Shown here: positions 7,314-16,169 of the stretch, piece after piece
Layout of the letters: each line of letters starts with the position of its first letter
Numbering within the stretch: the stretch's first letter is position 1
Assembly: GCF_001895045.1 (NCBI RefSeq)
Contig: NZ_BDAM01000012.1
Location: 1 to 64,000, forward strand
Reading direction: 5' to 3'
DNA length: 64,000 bases
Source: Rhodococcus coprophilus NBRC 100603
Lineage (GTDB): Bacteria; Actinomycetota; Actinomycetes; Mycobacteriales; Mycobacteriaceae
Program-made: the position numbers and the translations under genes
The notes under the pieces: model-generated
Database searches by the model: none
What the model saw: only the letters and a program-made list of their open reading frames with translations
Told to the model about the DNA's origin: nothing

Positions 7314-9668
7314 GTGCCCAGCTCACCCCCGTTCGATCCGGGTGACGGCACTGCTGCCACCTACGGACGCGAGCTTCTCGAGCGGCTTCTGGCGGGCACC
7401 CCGGCCGGGGAATCCCCGCTCACCCACGTCGCGTCGCTGCCCGCGCGGCACGCGCAGCACGTCGACTGGCCTCAGTGGGCCGCCGAACCCGTGGTCCGGG
7501 CTCTGCGCGAGCACGGCGTACCGCAACTCTGGAGCCATCAGGCCGAAGCAGCCGATCTCGCTGCGAACGGGGAGCACGTGGTCGTCGCCACCGGAACGGC
7601 ATCCGGCAAGTCGGTTGCATACCAGCTTCCGGTACTCACCGCCCTCGCGACCGACCCGCAGGCCACCGCCCTGTATCTGGCACCGACCAAGGCCCTCGGT
7701 GCCGATCAGCTTCGATCGGTCACCGAACTGACCATGATGGACCCTGCACTGTCGACCGTGGCCGCGTGCGCGTACGACGGCGACACCAGCACGGAAATGC
7801 GACAGTGGGCGCGCCGGCATTCACGGTGGATCTTCACCAACCCCGACATGCTGCACATGTCGCTGCTGCCCGCCCATGCACGCTGGGCGCGGATGTTTCG
7901 GCGGCTGCGTTACGTCGTCGTCGACGAATGCCACGCATACCGGGGCGTATTCGGTTCGCACGTCGCGCTGATCCTGCGGCGGCTTCGACGGCTGGCTCGC
8001 CATTACGGCGCCGACCCAGTGTTCGTCCTGGCGTCGGCGACCACCGCGGAACCCGCCGCGGCGGCGTCCCGGCTGATCGGCGCACCCTGCCGCGCAATCA
8101 CCGAGGACGGATCTCCCCACGGCCCCCGAACCGTGGCGATGTGGGAACCCCCGCTGCTCCGCGACGTCACCGGCGAACACGGGGCACCCGTGCGCCGCGC
8201 GGCCGGAACCGAGGCCGCCCGGTTGCTCGCCGACCTCGTCGTCGAGGGCGCGCGAACGTTGACGTTCGTCCGGTCGAGACACGGCGCAGAACTGACGGCC
8301 ATGGGAGCGCGACGGCTGCTCGCCGGGGCAGCGCCCGACCTCGTCGACCGTGTCGCCGCGTACCGTGCCGGGTACCTCGCGGAAGATCGCCGAGACCTCG
8401 AGGCGGCGATCTCGGACGGTCGCCTACTCGGGGTCGCGAGTACCAATGCCCTCGAACTCGGAGTGGATATCGCCGGCCTGGATGCCGTCGTCGTAGCCGG
8501 GTTCCCCGGCACGGTCGCGTCGTTCTGGCAGCAGGGTGGCCGTGCGGGCCGGCGCGGACAGGGATCGCTCGTCGTGCTGGTCGCCCGGGACGATCCCCTC
8601 GACACGTATCTGGTGCACCACCCGCAGGCGTTGCTGGGCAAACCGATCGAGTCGACCGTCACCGACCCGACGAACCCGTACGTCCTGGGGCCGGAATTGC
8701 TCTGCGCCGCATCGGAAATGCCGCTGAGCGACACCGAGGTCGAGGAGTACGGAGCCTGGGACGTTCTCACCCGGCTCGCCGAGGAAGGTTCGATCCGGAG
8801 ACGCCCGCACGGCTGGTTCGTCACACCCGGTACGCACCCGCATGCAGACATCGACATTCGCGGCGGAATCGGTCTTCAGGTCGCGATCGTGGAGGCGGAT
8901 ACCGGGCGGATGCTCGGCACCGTCGAAGGAAGCCGGGCACCCGCGACGATTCATCCTGGCGCGGTACATCTGCACCGCGGCGAATCGTTCGTCGTCGACG
9001 AACTGCACCTCGACGACGGGATCGCGCTCGTCCATGCGGAAGATCCGGAATGGTCGACCAGTGCCCGCGAAGTCACGGAGATCTGCTGCATCTCGATCGA
9101 CGAACGGCGGGACCACGGCCCCGTCACGGTCGCGGCAGTGCATGTCGAGGTGACGCATCAGGTGGTTGCCTATCTGCGGCGTCTACCTTCCGGCGAGGTG
9201 CTCGATCAGATCCCGCTGGACATGCCCGAGCAGACCCTCGCCACCCGCGCTGTGATGTACGCCGTCGATCCCGGATTGCTCTCCCGGATCGGCCTCACGG
9301 CCGACCGTATCCCGGGGGCGCTGCACGCTGCCGAACATGCGGCGATCGGCCTGCTCCCCCTGGTGGCGACGTGTGATCGCGGGGACATCGGCGGGGTCTC
9401 GACGGACCTCCACCCCGACACGGGACTTCCCACCGTCTTCGTCTACGACGGCCAGCCGGGCGGTGCCGGATTCGCAGAGCGTGGCTACCACCGGATCTCA
9501 CAATGGCTCGGGGCAACCCGGGACGCCGTCGCAGCCTGCGAGTGCGTCTCGGGTTGCCCCTCCTGCGTGTATTCGCCCAAGTGCGGCAACGGAAACGATC
9601 CGCTCGACAAGGCGGGCGCGGTTCTCGTCCTCAGCGCCGTGCTGGACGCGATCGGCACCGGGGACTGA
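7314..9668 (+). CDS. DEAD/DEAH-box helicase with C-terminal cysteine cluster (MrfA/YprA-like)
   Basis: This is a superfamily 2 DNA helicase of the YprA/MrfA (Hrq1-related) type, a family linked to repair of crosslinked or mitomycin-damaged DNA. The Walker A motif is ATGTASGKS (residues 92-100) and the Walker B motif is VVDECHAY, a DECH box (Asp204-His207). Motifs V and VI appear as STNALELGVDI and QQGGRAGRRGQ. The C terminus has the DUF1998-type zinc site with five cysteines (742, 744, 748, 751, 757). Start codon GTG, 784 residues. It corresponds by place to Rv3649 and ends 15 bp from the convergent ABC transporter operon. Confidence 0.9.
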   Translation: MPSSPPFDPGDGTAATYGRELLERLLAGTPAGESPLTHVASLPARHAQHVDWPQWAAEPVVRALREHGVPQLWSHQAEAADLAANGEHVVVATGTASGKSVAYQLPVLTALATDPQATALYLAPTKALGADQLRSVTELTMMDPALSTVAACAYDGDTSTEMRQWARRHSRWIFTNPDMLHMSLLPAHARWARMFRRLRYVVVDECHAYRGVFGSHVALILRRLRRLARHYGADPVFVLASATTAEPAAAASRLIGAPCRAITEDGSPHGPRTVAMWEPPLLRDVTGEHGAPVRRAAGTEAARLLADLVVEGARTLTFVRSRHGAELTAMGARRLLAGAAPDLVDRVAAYRAGYLAEDRRDLEAAISDGRLLGVASTNALELGVDIAGLDAVVVAGFPGTVASFWQQGGRAGRRGQGSLVVLVARDDPLDTYLVHHPQALLGKPIESTVTDPTNPYVLGPELLCAASEMPLSDTEVEEYGAWDVLTRLAEEGSIRRRPHGWFVTPGTHPHADIDIRGGIGLQVAIVEADTGRMLGTVEGSRAPATIHPGAVHLHRGESFVVDELHLDDGIALVHAEDPEWSTSAREVTEICCISIDERRDHGPVTVAAVHVEVTHQVVAYLRRLPSGEVLDQIPLDMPEQTLATRAVMYAVDPGLLSRIGLTADRIPGALHAAEHAAIGLLPLVATCDRGDIGGVSTDLHPDTGLPTVFVYDGQPGGAGFAERGYHRISQWLGATRDAVAACECVSGCPSCVYSPKCGNGNDPLDKAGAVLVLSAVLDAIGTGD

Positions 9669-9683
9669 GAACCGCCTACTTCA

Positions 9684-11396
9684 TCAGGACACCGGCGCGT
9701 GCTCGGCGGCTGCCCGTTCGGCGGCCAGCAGCGCGGCGCGCTCCTCGCGTCGCTTCGCCTGCTCGGCCGGGTCCGGAACGGGGACCGCTGCCAGCAACCG
9801 CTTGGTGTACGGATCCTCCGGGGACCGCAGGATGCGATCGGTCCGATCGAACTCGACGAGCTTGCCGGCCCGCATCACGGCGATACGACGTGCAAGCACC
9901 TCCACGACGGCGAGGTCGTGGCTGATGAACAAGCACGCGAATCCGTATTCGCGCTGCAACTCCTGGAACAACTCGAGCACCTTGGCCTGCACCGAGACGT
10001 CGAGCGCCGACGTCGGTTCGTCCGCAACCAGCAACGTCGGTTCGAGAGCCAGCGCCCGGGCGATTCCCACGCGCTGACGCTGCCCGCCGGAGAGCTGATG
10101 CGGGTAACGGTTGCGCATGTCCCGCGGCAGCTGAACCTGATCGAGCAGTTCCTCGACCTTCTTGTCGCGCTGGGTGCGGTCCATTTCGGTGTGCAGCAGC
10201 ATCGGCTCGCCGATGGACTGTCCGATGGGCCAGCGCGGGTTCAGCGACGAACCCGGGTCCTGGAACACGATGCCGACCTTGCGGCGGACCGGACGCAGAT
10301 CGCGCGTCGACATCTTCGTGATGTCGGTGCCCGCAACGGACAGTGAGCCGGAGTGCAGCTTGAGCAATCCCACTACGGCCTTGCCGATCGTCGACTTGCC
10401 TGAACCGGATTCTCCGACGAGTCCGACGACCTCACCGGGTTCGATGTTGAGGCTGACGCCGTCGACCGCCCGGAAGCCGCTGTTGCGACGCGCCCCGGGG
10501 TACTCGATCACGCCGTCGACGATTTCGAGTGCGTACCGCACGTCCGGAGTGTCCTCGGTTCCGGCCTCGCCGACTCGCGAGCCGAGGTGAGGCACCGATG
10601 CGAGCAGTTCCCGGGTGTAGGCGTGCTCCGGCTGGTTGAAGATCTGGTCGGCCGTGCCCTGCTCGACGATGACACCGTCTCGCATGACGATCATGCGGTC
10701 GGCCATGTCCGCGACGACACCCATGTCGTGTGTGATGAGGACGATCGCCGCGTCCACCCGCTCGCGCAGATCCCGCATCAGCTGCAGAATCTCCGCCTGC
10801 ACGGTGACGTCGAGCGCGGTGGTGGGCTCGTCGGCGATGAGCACCGCCGGCTCGGACGCCAATGCCTGCGCGATCATCGCCCGCTGGCGCTGACCGCCGG
10901 AAAGCTGGTGTGGGTAGTACTTGACCCGCTTCTCCGGTTCGGGCATATCCACGAGACGGAGCAGCTCGATCACGCGCTCCTTGGCCTGCGCCTTGGACAT
11001 GTCCGAGTGCGAGCGAATGGCCTCGCTGATCTGCCACCCGATCGTGTAGACGGGATTCAGGGCCGTCATGGGCTCCTGGAAGATGACGGCAATGTCTTTG
11101 CCGCGCACCGAGTTCAGTTCGCGTTCCGACAGACCGACGAGTTCGCGGCCGTCGAGAGTGATGCTGCCGCGGACTCGGCTGTTGTCGGCGAGCAGACCCG
11201 GTACGGCCATGGCCGTCGTCGATTTACCCGATCCGGATTCGCCGACGATCGCCAGGATCTCGCCCCGCGCCACCTCGAACGAGACGTCACGTACGGCCGT
11301 TCTCCAGGCCTTGTCCACCTCGAAATCGATGGTCAGACCGGAGACTCCGAGGATTGCGCGGTCGGTCGTGGTCTCGTCGATCGTGTCGACACTCAT
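9684..11396 (-). CDS. Peptide/opine-type ABC transporter, fused double ATPase
   Basis: This protein supplies both nucleotide-binding domains of a peptide-type importer in one chain of 570 residues, like a DppD-DppF fusion. Each half has a GESGSGKST Walker A motif, an LSGGQRQR signature and a Walker B motif (VLIADEPTTALD and LLVADEPTSALD). Each half also has the oligopeptide-transporter C-terminal extension with hydrophobic 'HAYTRELL' and 'DPYTKRLL' sequences. The start at MSVDTIDETTT lies 4 bp after the permease stop. It corresponds to mycobacterial DppD. Last gene of a four-gene operon. Confidence 0.92.
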   Translation of the reverse strand: MSVDTIDETTTDRAILGVSGLTIDFEVDKAWRTAVRDVSFEVARGEILAIVGESGSGKSTTAMAVPGLLADNSRVRGSITLDGRELVGLSERELNSVRGKDIAVIFQEPMTALNPVYTIGWQISEAIRSHSDMSKAQAKERVIELLRLVDMPEPEKRVKYYPHQLSGGQRQRAMIAQALASEPAVLIADEPTTALDVTVQAEILQLMRDLRERVDAAIVLITHDMGVVADMADRMIVMRDGVIVEQGTADQIFNQPEHAYTRELLASVPHLGSRVGEAGTEDTPDVRYALEIVDGVIEYPGARRNSGFRAVDGVSLNIEPGEVVGLVGESGSGKSTIGKAVVGLLKLHSGSLSVAGTDITKMSTRDLRPVRRKVGIVFQDPGSSLNPRWPIGQSIGEPMLLHTEMDRTQRDKKVEELLDQVQLPRDMRNRYPHQLSGGQRQRVGIARALALEPTLLVADEPTSALDVSVQAKVLELFQELQREYGFACLFISHDLAVVEVLARRIAVMRAGKLVEFDRTDRILRSPEDPYTKRLLAAVPVPDPAEQAKRREERAALLAAERAAAEHAPVS

Positions 11397-11400
11397 TGCG

Positions 11401-12342
11401 TCAGCTCCGTTTCGGGTCGAGCGCATCTCGCAGCGCATCACCCATGAGAATGAAGGCCAGCACGGTCACCGACAGGAACGCGGCCGGGAACAGCACCAGG
11501 TGCGGCGACGTCGAGATGTAGTTCTGGCCCAGGTTGATCTGCAGGCCCCACGACATGGCGGGCATCTGCAGGCCGATGCCGAGGTACGACAGTGCTGATT
11601 CCGCGGCAATGAACGTACCGACGGCGATGGTGGCGTAGACCAGAACAGGGGTCAGCGCGTTCGGCAGAATGTGCCGGACCAGGATGCGGAAGGTGGAGGC
11701 TCCCAGCACCTGGGCGGCCTGAACGTACTCGCTCTCCTTGATGGCGATGACCGACGAACGCACCAGCCGCATCGCCGTCATCCAGCCGAAGGTGATCAGC
11801 GCCAGAGACACGGTCCAGATGGTCCGCTCGGACGTCACCGTCAGCAGCACCAGCGCGCCGAGCAAGAGCGGGATGCCGAAGAAGATATCGGTGAAGCGCG
11901 CCAGCACGCTGTCGAGAGCGCCACCGAAATAGCCTGCGAGCGCACCGATCAGCACACCGACGATCAGCACACCGATCACGGAGAGGAGGCCGATGCTCAG
12001 GGAGACACGGGCACCGTAGATCACGTTGGCGTAGTAGTCGCAGCCCTGCAGATCCGTTCCGAACCAGTGCTGCGCACTCGGTTGCAGGCGGCTGTCGGAC
12101 AGGTCGCACGCCCGAGGATCGATACCGCGGGCGAACAGCTGCGGCACCAACGCCATCATCACCAGAAGGGCGGTGATGATGGCGCCGAACCAGAAGAACA
12201 CACTGCGGCGCAACTTCTTCCACGCGTTGCCCCACAGGCTCGCCTGGCCCACCAGTTGGACGGCTTCGCCCGTCATGACATTGCCCGGCTCACCCTCCTC
12301 CACGGCATGTGTACGGGCGGCCTCGGCATTTTTGGAATCCAT
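11401..12342 (-). CDS. ABC transporter permease (DppC type)
   Basis: This is one of the two membrane subunits of the peptide/nickel-type importer, with about six predicted membrane helices. The 313 residues include an N-terminal cytoplasmic stretch, the first helix (FFWFGAIITALLVMMALV), the OppC-like periplasmic HWFGTDLQGCDYYANVIYGARVS segment, and the EAA loop for ATPase contact (AAQVLGASTFRILVRHILPN). It lies 4 bp downstream of its partner permease and 4 bp upstream of the ATPase gene, so translation is probably coupled. Confidence 0.92.
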   Translation of the reverse strand: MDSKNAEAARTHAVEEGEPGNVMTGEAVQLVGQASLWGNAWKKLRRSVFFWFGAIITALLVMMALVPQLFARGIDPRACDLSDSRLQPSAQHWFGTDLQGCDYYANVIYGARVSLSIGLLSVIGVLIVGVLIGALAGYFGGALDSVLARFTDIFFGIPLLLGALVLLTVTSERTIWTVSLALITFGWMTAMRLVRSSVIAIKESEYVQAAQVLGASTFRILVRHILPNALTPVLVYATIAVGTFIAAESALSYLGIGLQMPAMSWGLQINLGQNYISTSPHLVLFPAAFLSVTVLAFILMGDALRDALDPKRS

Positions 12343-12346
12343 ACCA

Positions 12347-13270
12347 CTACTCGTATCTGATCCGGGGGTCGAGGAATGCGTACAGCACGTCCACGACGAG
12401 GTTGAAGAAGATGTAGAAGAAGACCATCAGCGTGACGATGCCGACGACCACCGCACCTTCCTGGTTCTGTACAGCGTCGAAGATTGCGCGGCCCAGTCCT
12501 GGAATGTTGAACACCGACTCGGTGATGATCGCGCCGCCCAACAGTGCGCCGATATCGGCGCCGATGAAGGTGACGACGGGAATCAAGCTGTTACGCAGCG
12601 CATGCCGGACCACGATGCGGCGATACCCGACGCCCTTGGCCCGCGCGGTGCGGATGTAGTCGGCAGCCATCGACTCGGACACGGCGGTGCGCGTCAGTCG
12701 GGCGACGTATGCCATCGACAGCGACGCGAGCACCAGGCCCGGGAGCAGGAAGCTGTACCAGCCGTTGTTGATACCGGCGATCGGGAACAGACCCAGCTTG
12801 TATCCGAAGACATACTGCGAGACGAAGCCGAGGACGAACACGGGGATCGACACCAGCAGTGTCGAGGAGACGAGCACCAGGTTGTCGAAGAAGGAGTTGC
12901 GACGCAGGGCTGCGAGCACGCCTGCCGTGATGCCGATGAGGACTTCGAACGCGACGGCCACCGCTGTCAGCTGCATGGTCACCGGCATCCGTTGCGCGAT
13001 GGTGTCCAGCACCGGCCTTCCGGAGAAGTCGGAACCGAAGTCGCCCTGCAGGAGTCCGCCGACGTACTTGATGTACTGGACGAAGAACGGATCGTCGAGG
13101 TTGTACTGGGCGCGAAGTTGCGCAATGACGGCGGGGGCAAGCGGGCGATCGCCCGCGAGCGCGCGGATGGGGTCGCCCGGAAGGGCGTACACCATCGCGA
13201 AAATCAGAAAAGAGGCGCCGATCAGGACCGGGATGGTCAGCAGCAATCGGCGCGTGATGAAGCGACCCAC
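12347..13270 (-). CDS. ABC transporter permease (DppB type)
   Basis: This is the second membrane subunit of the importer, 307 residues. The first helix is RRLLLTIPVLIGASFLIFAM, followed by the DppB-type VYALPGDPIRAL sequence. Five more helices and an EAA loop (RTARAKGVGYRRIVVRHALRN) near residue 215 complete it. Start MGRFITRRLL. It forms the permease pair with the downstream gene. A long hairpin separates it from the lipoprotein gene upstream, which usually allows more binding protein than permease to be made. Confidence 0.92.
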   Translation of the reverse strand: MGRFITRRLLLTIPVLIGASFLIFAMVYALPGDPIRALAGDRPLAPAVIAQLRAQYNLDDPFFVQYIKYVGGLLQGDFGSDFSGRPVLDTIAQRMPVTMQLTAVAVAFEVLIGITAGVLAALRRNSFFDNLVLVSSTLLVSIPVFVLGFVSQYVFGYKLGLFPIAGINNGWYSFLLPGLVLASLSMAYVARLTRTAVSESMAADYIRTARAKGVGYRRIVVRHALRNSLIPVVTFIGADIGALLGGAIITESVFNIPGLGRAIFDAVQNQEGAVVVGIVTLMVFFYIFFNLVVDVLYAFLDPRIRYE

Positions 13271-13304
13271 TGGGTTCTCCTATACGGAACAGAACGTCCA
13301 ACAC

Positions 13305-13344
13305 AGTGGTGGGGTGCCTCGCTTGTGCGAAACACCCCACCACT
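13305..13344 (-). terminator. Intercistronic hairpin between binding protein and permeases
   Basis: A 12-bp perfect stem (AGTGGTGGGGTG with its complement), a 2x2 internal loop, an inner 4-bp stem (TCGC/GCGA) and a TTGT loop form a long hairpin 6 bp after the lipoprotein stop codon. This is a typical partial terminator or RNA-stability element within importer operons. Confidence 0.65.
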
Positions 13345-13350
13345 CGTCAC

Positions 13351-14967
13351 TCAGTTGACCGTGACGTCTTCGACCACGATGTCACCGAACGCATCGATAT
13401 TCACGTTGGTCACGCGGTCGCTGTACACGGCCTGGTTGAGACCGTAGAACAGCGGCGCGGAAGGCATGTCGCGGAACAGGATGTCCTCGGCCTTCTGGTA
13501 CTCCACCGTGGCAGCCTCGAGCGAGTCTGCGTTGTTACCGGCCGAGAGGGCCGCGTCGAACTCGGGGTTGCTGTAGAACGTGTTGTTCGAGCCCGCGGGC
13601 GGCAACGCACTCGTGCTGTAGATCGGCGCGAGGAAGTTGTACAGCGACGGGTAGTCCATGATCCACGCGAAGCGGAACGGGCCGGTCATGCCCTTCGCGT
13701 CCTGCAACGGCAGGTACTGCGCGAACTGCAGATCGCCGCGCAGCATGTACTCGATACCGAGGTTGGTGCGGATCTGGTTACCGACCGCGGTCATCCACGG
13801 GTCGTGCCCGGCTCCGGCGTTGAACCACAGATCGATCGGCTGGCTGCGATCGAAACCGGCCTCGTCGAGAAGCTTGTTGGCCTGCTCGACGTTCAGCTCG
13901 CACTTGGCGCCACAGGCGTCTGCGCGGTATCCCTCGACGACGGGGGATCCGAAGGACTTGGCCGGTGTACGAGTGTCGGTGAAGATGGCCTTGGTGATGG
14001 CCCCACGATCGATGGCCATGGAGAAGGCTTCACGGACGCGGGGATCCGAGAAACGCGGATCGTATGTGGGGAAGCTGAGCGAGGTGATGTCGGGGCGAGG
14101 ACGCTCGACATAACGATCACCGAACTGATCGCGGGCGGTGGCGAACGCGTCCGGCGGCAGGTCCAGCATCACGTCGAGGCCGCCGGCCTGGACGTCGGTG
14201 TAGCCGGTGGCCAGTTCGGTGTAGACCTTGAACTGCACGCCGTCCGACTTAGCGGCATTCTCACCGGCGTAGTCCTCGTACTTGGTGACGGTGAAGCCCT
14301 GACCGTCGACGAAGTCCTCGTCGGCCTTGAACGGCCCGTTGCCGATCGGACGCCGGCCGAAGCCCTCGGGATCGGAGAAGAAGGCTTCGGGCAGGGGCAT
14401 GAACGCCGAGTACCCGAGGGTGATCGGGTAGATCGCGAACGGCTCCTTGAGCTGGACCGAGATGGTGGTGTCGTCCACTGCCTCGAGGCCGGACATGGTG
14501 GTCGCGGCCGGCTCGCCGCCCTCGGCGGCCTGCAGGTCGTCGTAGCCGTTGACGTTCTCGAAGAAGTACGACGCGCCGTATGCGTTGGTGCTCAGCGCGG
14601 TGTAGTTCCACGCATCGACGTAGGACTTGGCGGTGACGGGGGTCCCGTCGTGGAAGGTCCAGCCCGACTTCAGCTTGATGGTCCAGTTGACCTGGTCCTC
14701 GGACTCGACCGACTCTGCGACACCGGTGTACTCGACGTCGTTGGTGTCGTCGTTGTAGTTCACCAAGGGCGTGAACAATGCCTTGAGGACCTGGTTGCCC
14801 TCGCTCTCGGTGGTGTTGCCCGGAACCAGCGGGTTCTCGGGCTGACCGATGTACAGGCTGTACGTGCCCTCACTATTACCGGCAGCGGTATCGCTGCCAC
14901 AGGCCGCGAGCATGCCGACGGCTACGAAGCCCACCGACACGACCGCGATCGCGCGCTTGATCCTCAA
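13351..14967 (-). CDS. ABC transporter substrate-binding lipoprotein (peptide family 5)
   Basis: This is the extracytoplasmic binding protein of the importer (SBP family 5: peptides, opines, nickel), 538 residues. The lipoprotein signal reads LRIKRAIAVVSVGFVAVGML, then AACGSD; the lipidated residue is Cys23. I chose a TTG start because the basic n-region begins there and a GAGGAAGGG ribosome-binding site lies six bases upstream. Longer in-frame starts have no signal-peptide character. Family features include TFHDGTPVTAKSYVDAWNY and the VREAFSMAIDR segment. The ligand is not predictable; the mycobacterial counterpart (DppA) binds peptides and haem by report. Confidence 0.88.
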   Translation of the reverse strand: MRIKRAIAVVSVGFVAVGMLAACGSDTAAGNSEGTYSLYIGQPENPLVPGNTTESEGNQVLKALFTPLVNYNDDTNDVEYTGVAESVESEDQVNWTIKLKSGWTFHDGTPVTAKSYVDAWNYTALSTNAYGASYFFENVNGYDDLQAAEGGEPAATTMSGLEAVDDTTISVQLKEPFAIYPITLGYSAFMPLPEAFFSDPEGFGRRPIGNGPFKADEDFVDGQGFTVTKYEDYAGENAAKSDGVQFKVYTELATGYTDVQAGGLDVMLDLPPDAFATARDQFGDRYVERPRPDITSLSFPTYDPRFSDPRVREAFSMAIDRGAITKAIFTDTRTPAKSFGSPVVEGYRADACGAKCELNVEQANKLLDEAGFDRSQPIDLWFNAGAGHDPWMTAVGNQIRTNLGIEYMLRGDLQFAQYLPLQDAKGMTGPFRFAWIMDYPSLYNFLAPIYSTSALPPAGSNNTFYSNPEFDAALSAGNNADSLEAATVEYQKAEDILFRDMPSAPLFYGLNQAVYSDRVTNVNIDAFGDIVVEDVTVN

Positions 14968-15302
14968 AATCAACCCTTCCTCAGCCCCATCGAGACAGCG
15001 TCGCTGTCTACGAAGTCCGCGATGATCCACGGTGTCGGTGTGAGCCACACGATGACGTGAGGCCCGGAACGTCGGTTGACTCTAGACACATGCCTAGCGA
15101 GGGCAACGGTCTCCCCCGGCGTACGGAAAGCCTCGAGGCCCGCTGAAATGCTGCGGTAACGCACCACCGGCGTGTCTCCTCGGGAGGACGGGCAGGCCGA
15201 GACGGCGTGCGCGACAACGGCCGACGCCATCGCAGCAGTACATCGCATTTGCGCGGTTTGAAACCTCCCGATCGACGTCTGTGGCCGAACTATCGGATTA
15301 AG
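14968..15302. other. Upstream region of the ABC importer operon
   Basis: No gene is convincing in these 335 bp. They must hold the promoter of the leftward importer operon. A near-palindrome CTAGACACATGCCTAG (15082-15097) could be an operator. A GATAGT -10-like hexamer (minus strand, 15289-15294) lies beside the CRP-type boxes to its right. Confidence 0.4.
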
Positions 15303-15334
15303 TGTGATGCCCATCACATGTGATGGGCATCACA
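15303..15334. promoter_or_regulatory. Two abutting perfect CRP/GlxR-type boxes
   Basis: The first box is TGTGATGCCCATCACA and the second TGTGATGGGCATCACA. Both match the cAMP-receptor consensus TGTGA-N6-TCACA exactly and lie end to end. With two flanking bases on each side, the whole forms a perfect 36-bp palindrome (15301-15336). It lies between the end of the Tad operon and the importer operon, both leftward. It could regulate a promoter for the importer about 20 bp to its left, and as RNA it could also fold into a terminator for the Tad operon. The matching regulator gene (crp) lies 15 kb away in this window. Confidence 0.7.
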
Positions 15335-15366
15335 CTGTTCTCACTGGGCCTGTCGAAGGCTGTTTC

Positions 15367-15738
15367 TCACCCTCCGGACGCCGCAGCCGGACCTGCTCGT
15401 GCGACGGCTGTCGCCACTTCACCGCCGAAAAGCGACGACACCCTAGCCGTCACCTCGAACTCCGCATACCAGCCGTCGATCTCGCACCGCCGCACCTGTA
15501 CGCGCATGCGCGACACGATCGGTTCGGCCACTTCGCAGGCCGCCACGACGCCTCGATCGAGAGCCGAGGCCACCGCCAGCGCCGACAGATCAGCCGCTGC
15601 CTGCGCCCGGTGACGTGCGACAACGACCGATCCGACGTGCAGCAACGTCGCGGTGATCGCGATCAGGGCAGCCATCACGGCGCAGCCGATCACGCTGGCA
15701 CTCCCGCGGTCGTCGGCAGAAAAGCGTTGCGAGGTCAT
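15367..15738 (-). CDS. TadE/TadG-like pilus assembly protein (Rv3654c type), 123 aa
   Basis: This is the last gene of the Tad operon and encodes a small secreted or membrane-anchored pseudopilin-like protein. It has the DRGSASVIGC segment where pilin-like proteins carry their leader junction, then one hydrophobic helix (VMAALIAITATLLHVGSVVVA) and the RAQAAADLSALAVA motif typical of TadE/TadG proteins. This set is known from the helicase/secretion neighbourhood of actinobacteria. It overlaps the upstream gene by 4 bp. Confidence 0.8.
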   Translation of the reverse strand: MTSQRFSADDRGSASVIGCAVMAALIAITATLLHVGSVVVARHRAQAAADLSALAVASALDRGVVAACEVAEPIVSRMRVQVRRCEIDGWYAEFEVTARVSSLFGGEVATAVARAGPAAASGG

Positions 15739-16157
15739 GGCATCCCCGCTGGTTCCCGCACCGACACCGCTTCTGCCGTCAATGTCAGCAGCGGAAGCAG
15801 CGGGCTCTCGGCCGTCACGACAGCAACGATCAGATCGCCGTCCTCCCGCAATGCAACACGCGCGTCGGGGGGTGCGACGCGGACGGCCACCTCGACCGCC
15901 CGCGCGTGGTCACCTCGCGCCGCGAGCCGCGCCGCCTCACGCGCTGCATCGTGACACCGAACCTGGTACGCGATGCTCAGCACCGCGCCGAGGCACAAGA
16001 CCAGCACGGTGACGAGGCTGGCGATCGCAAGCGCTGCCTCCACGGTGACGCCCCCGGCGTCCCCCGGCGGAGGCGCCGGAACCACCTCGCGGCTGTCGCA
16101 GTTCGGGTTCCCGCGCCTCACACGGCTGTGTTGCCTCACACGGCTGTGTTGCCTCAC
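15735..16157 (-). CDS. TadE-family minor pilin (Rv3655c type), up to 140 aa
   Basis: This protein has a TadE-type N-terminal segment: GGVTVEAALAIASLVTVLVLC, in which the Glu follows the processing site, then AYQVRCHDAAREAARLAARGD. It is probably a minor pilin or assembly factor of the Flp/Tad pilus. Three in-frame GTG starts are possible (at 16157, 16139 and 16121) because the start region is an 18-bp sequence repeated three times. The extra starts give an N terminus reading RQHSRV twice. Only the first start overlaps the upstream stop codon as GTGA. Confidence 0.8.
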   Translation of the reverse strand: MRQHSRVRQHSRVRRGNPNCDSREVVPAPPPGDAGGVTVEAALAIASLVTVLVLCLGAVLSIAYQVRCHDAAREAARLAARGDHARAVEVAVRVAPPDARVALREDGDLIVAVVTAESPLLPLLTLTAEAVSVREPAGMP

Positions 16158-16169
16158 ACGGCTGTGTTG
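16116..16169. repeat. 18-bp tandem repeat, three perfect copies, at a stop/start junction
   Basis: The unit CCTCACACGGCTGTGTTG is present three times without change. On the coding (minus) strand each copy carries the overlapping stop/start GTGTGAGG, so the junction between the pilin-like gene and the TadE gene is triplicated. The unit is six codons long and keeps the frame. Confidence 0.95.
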
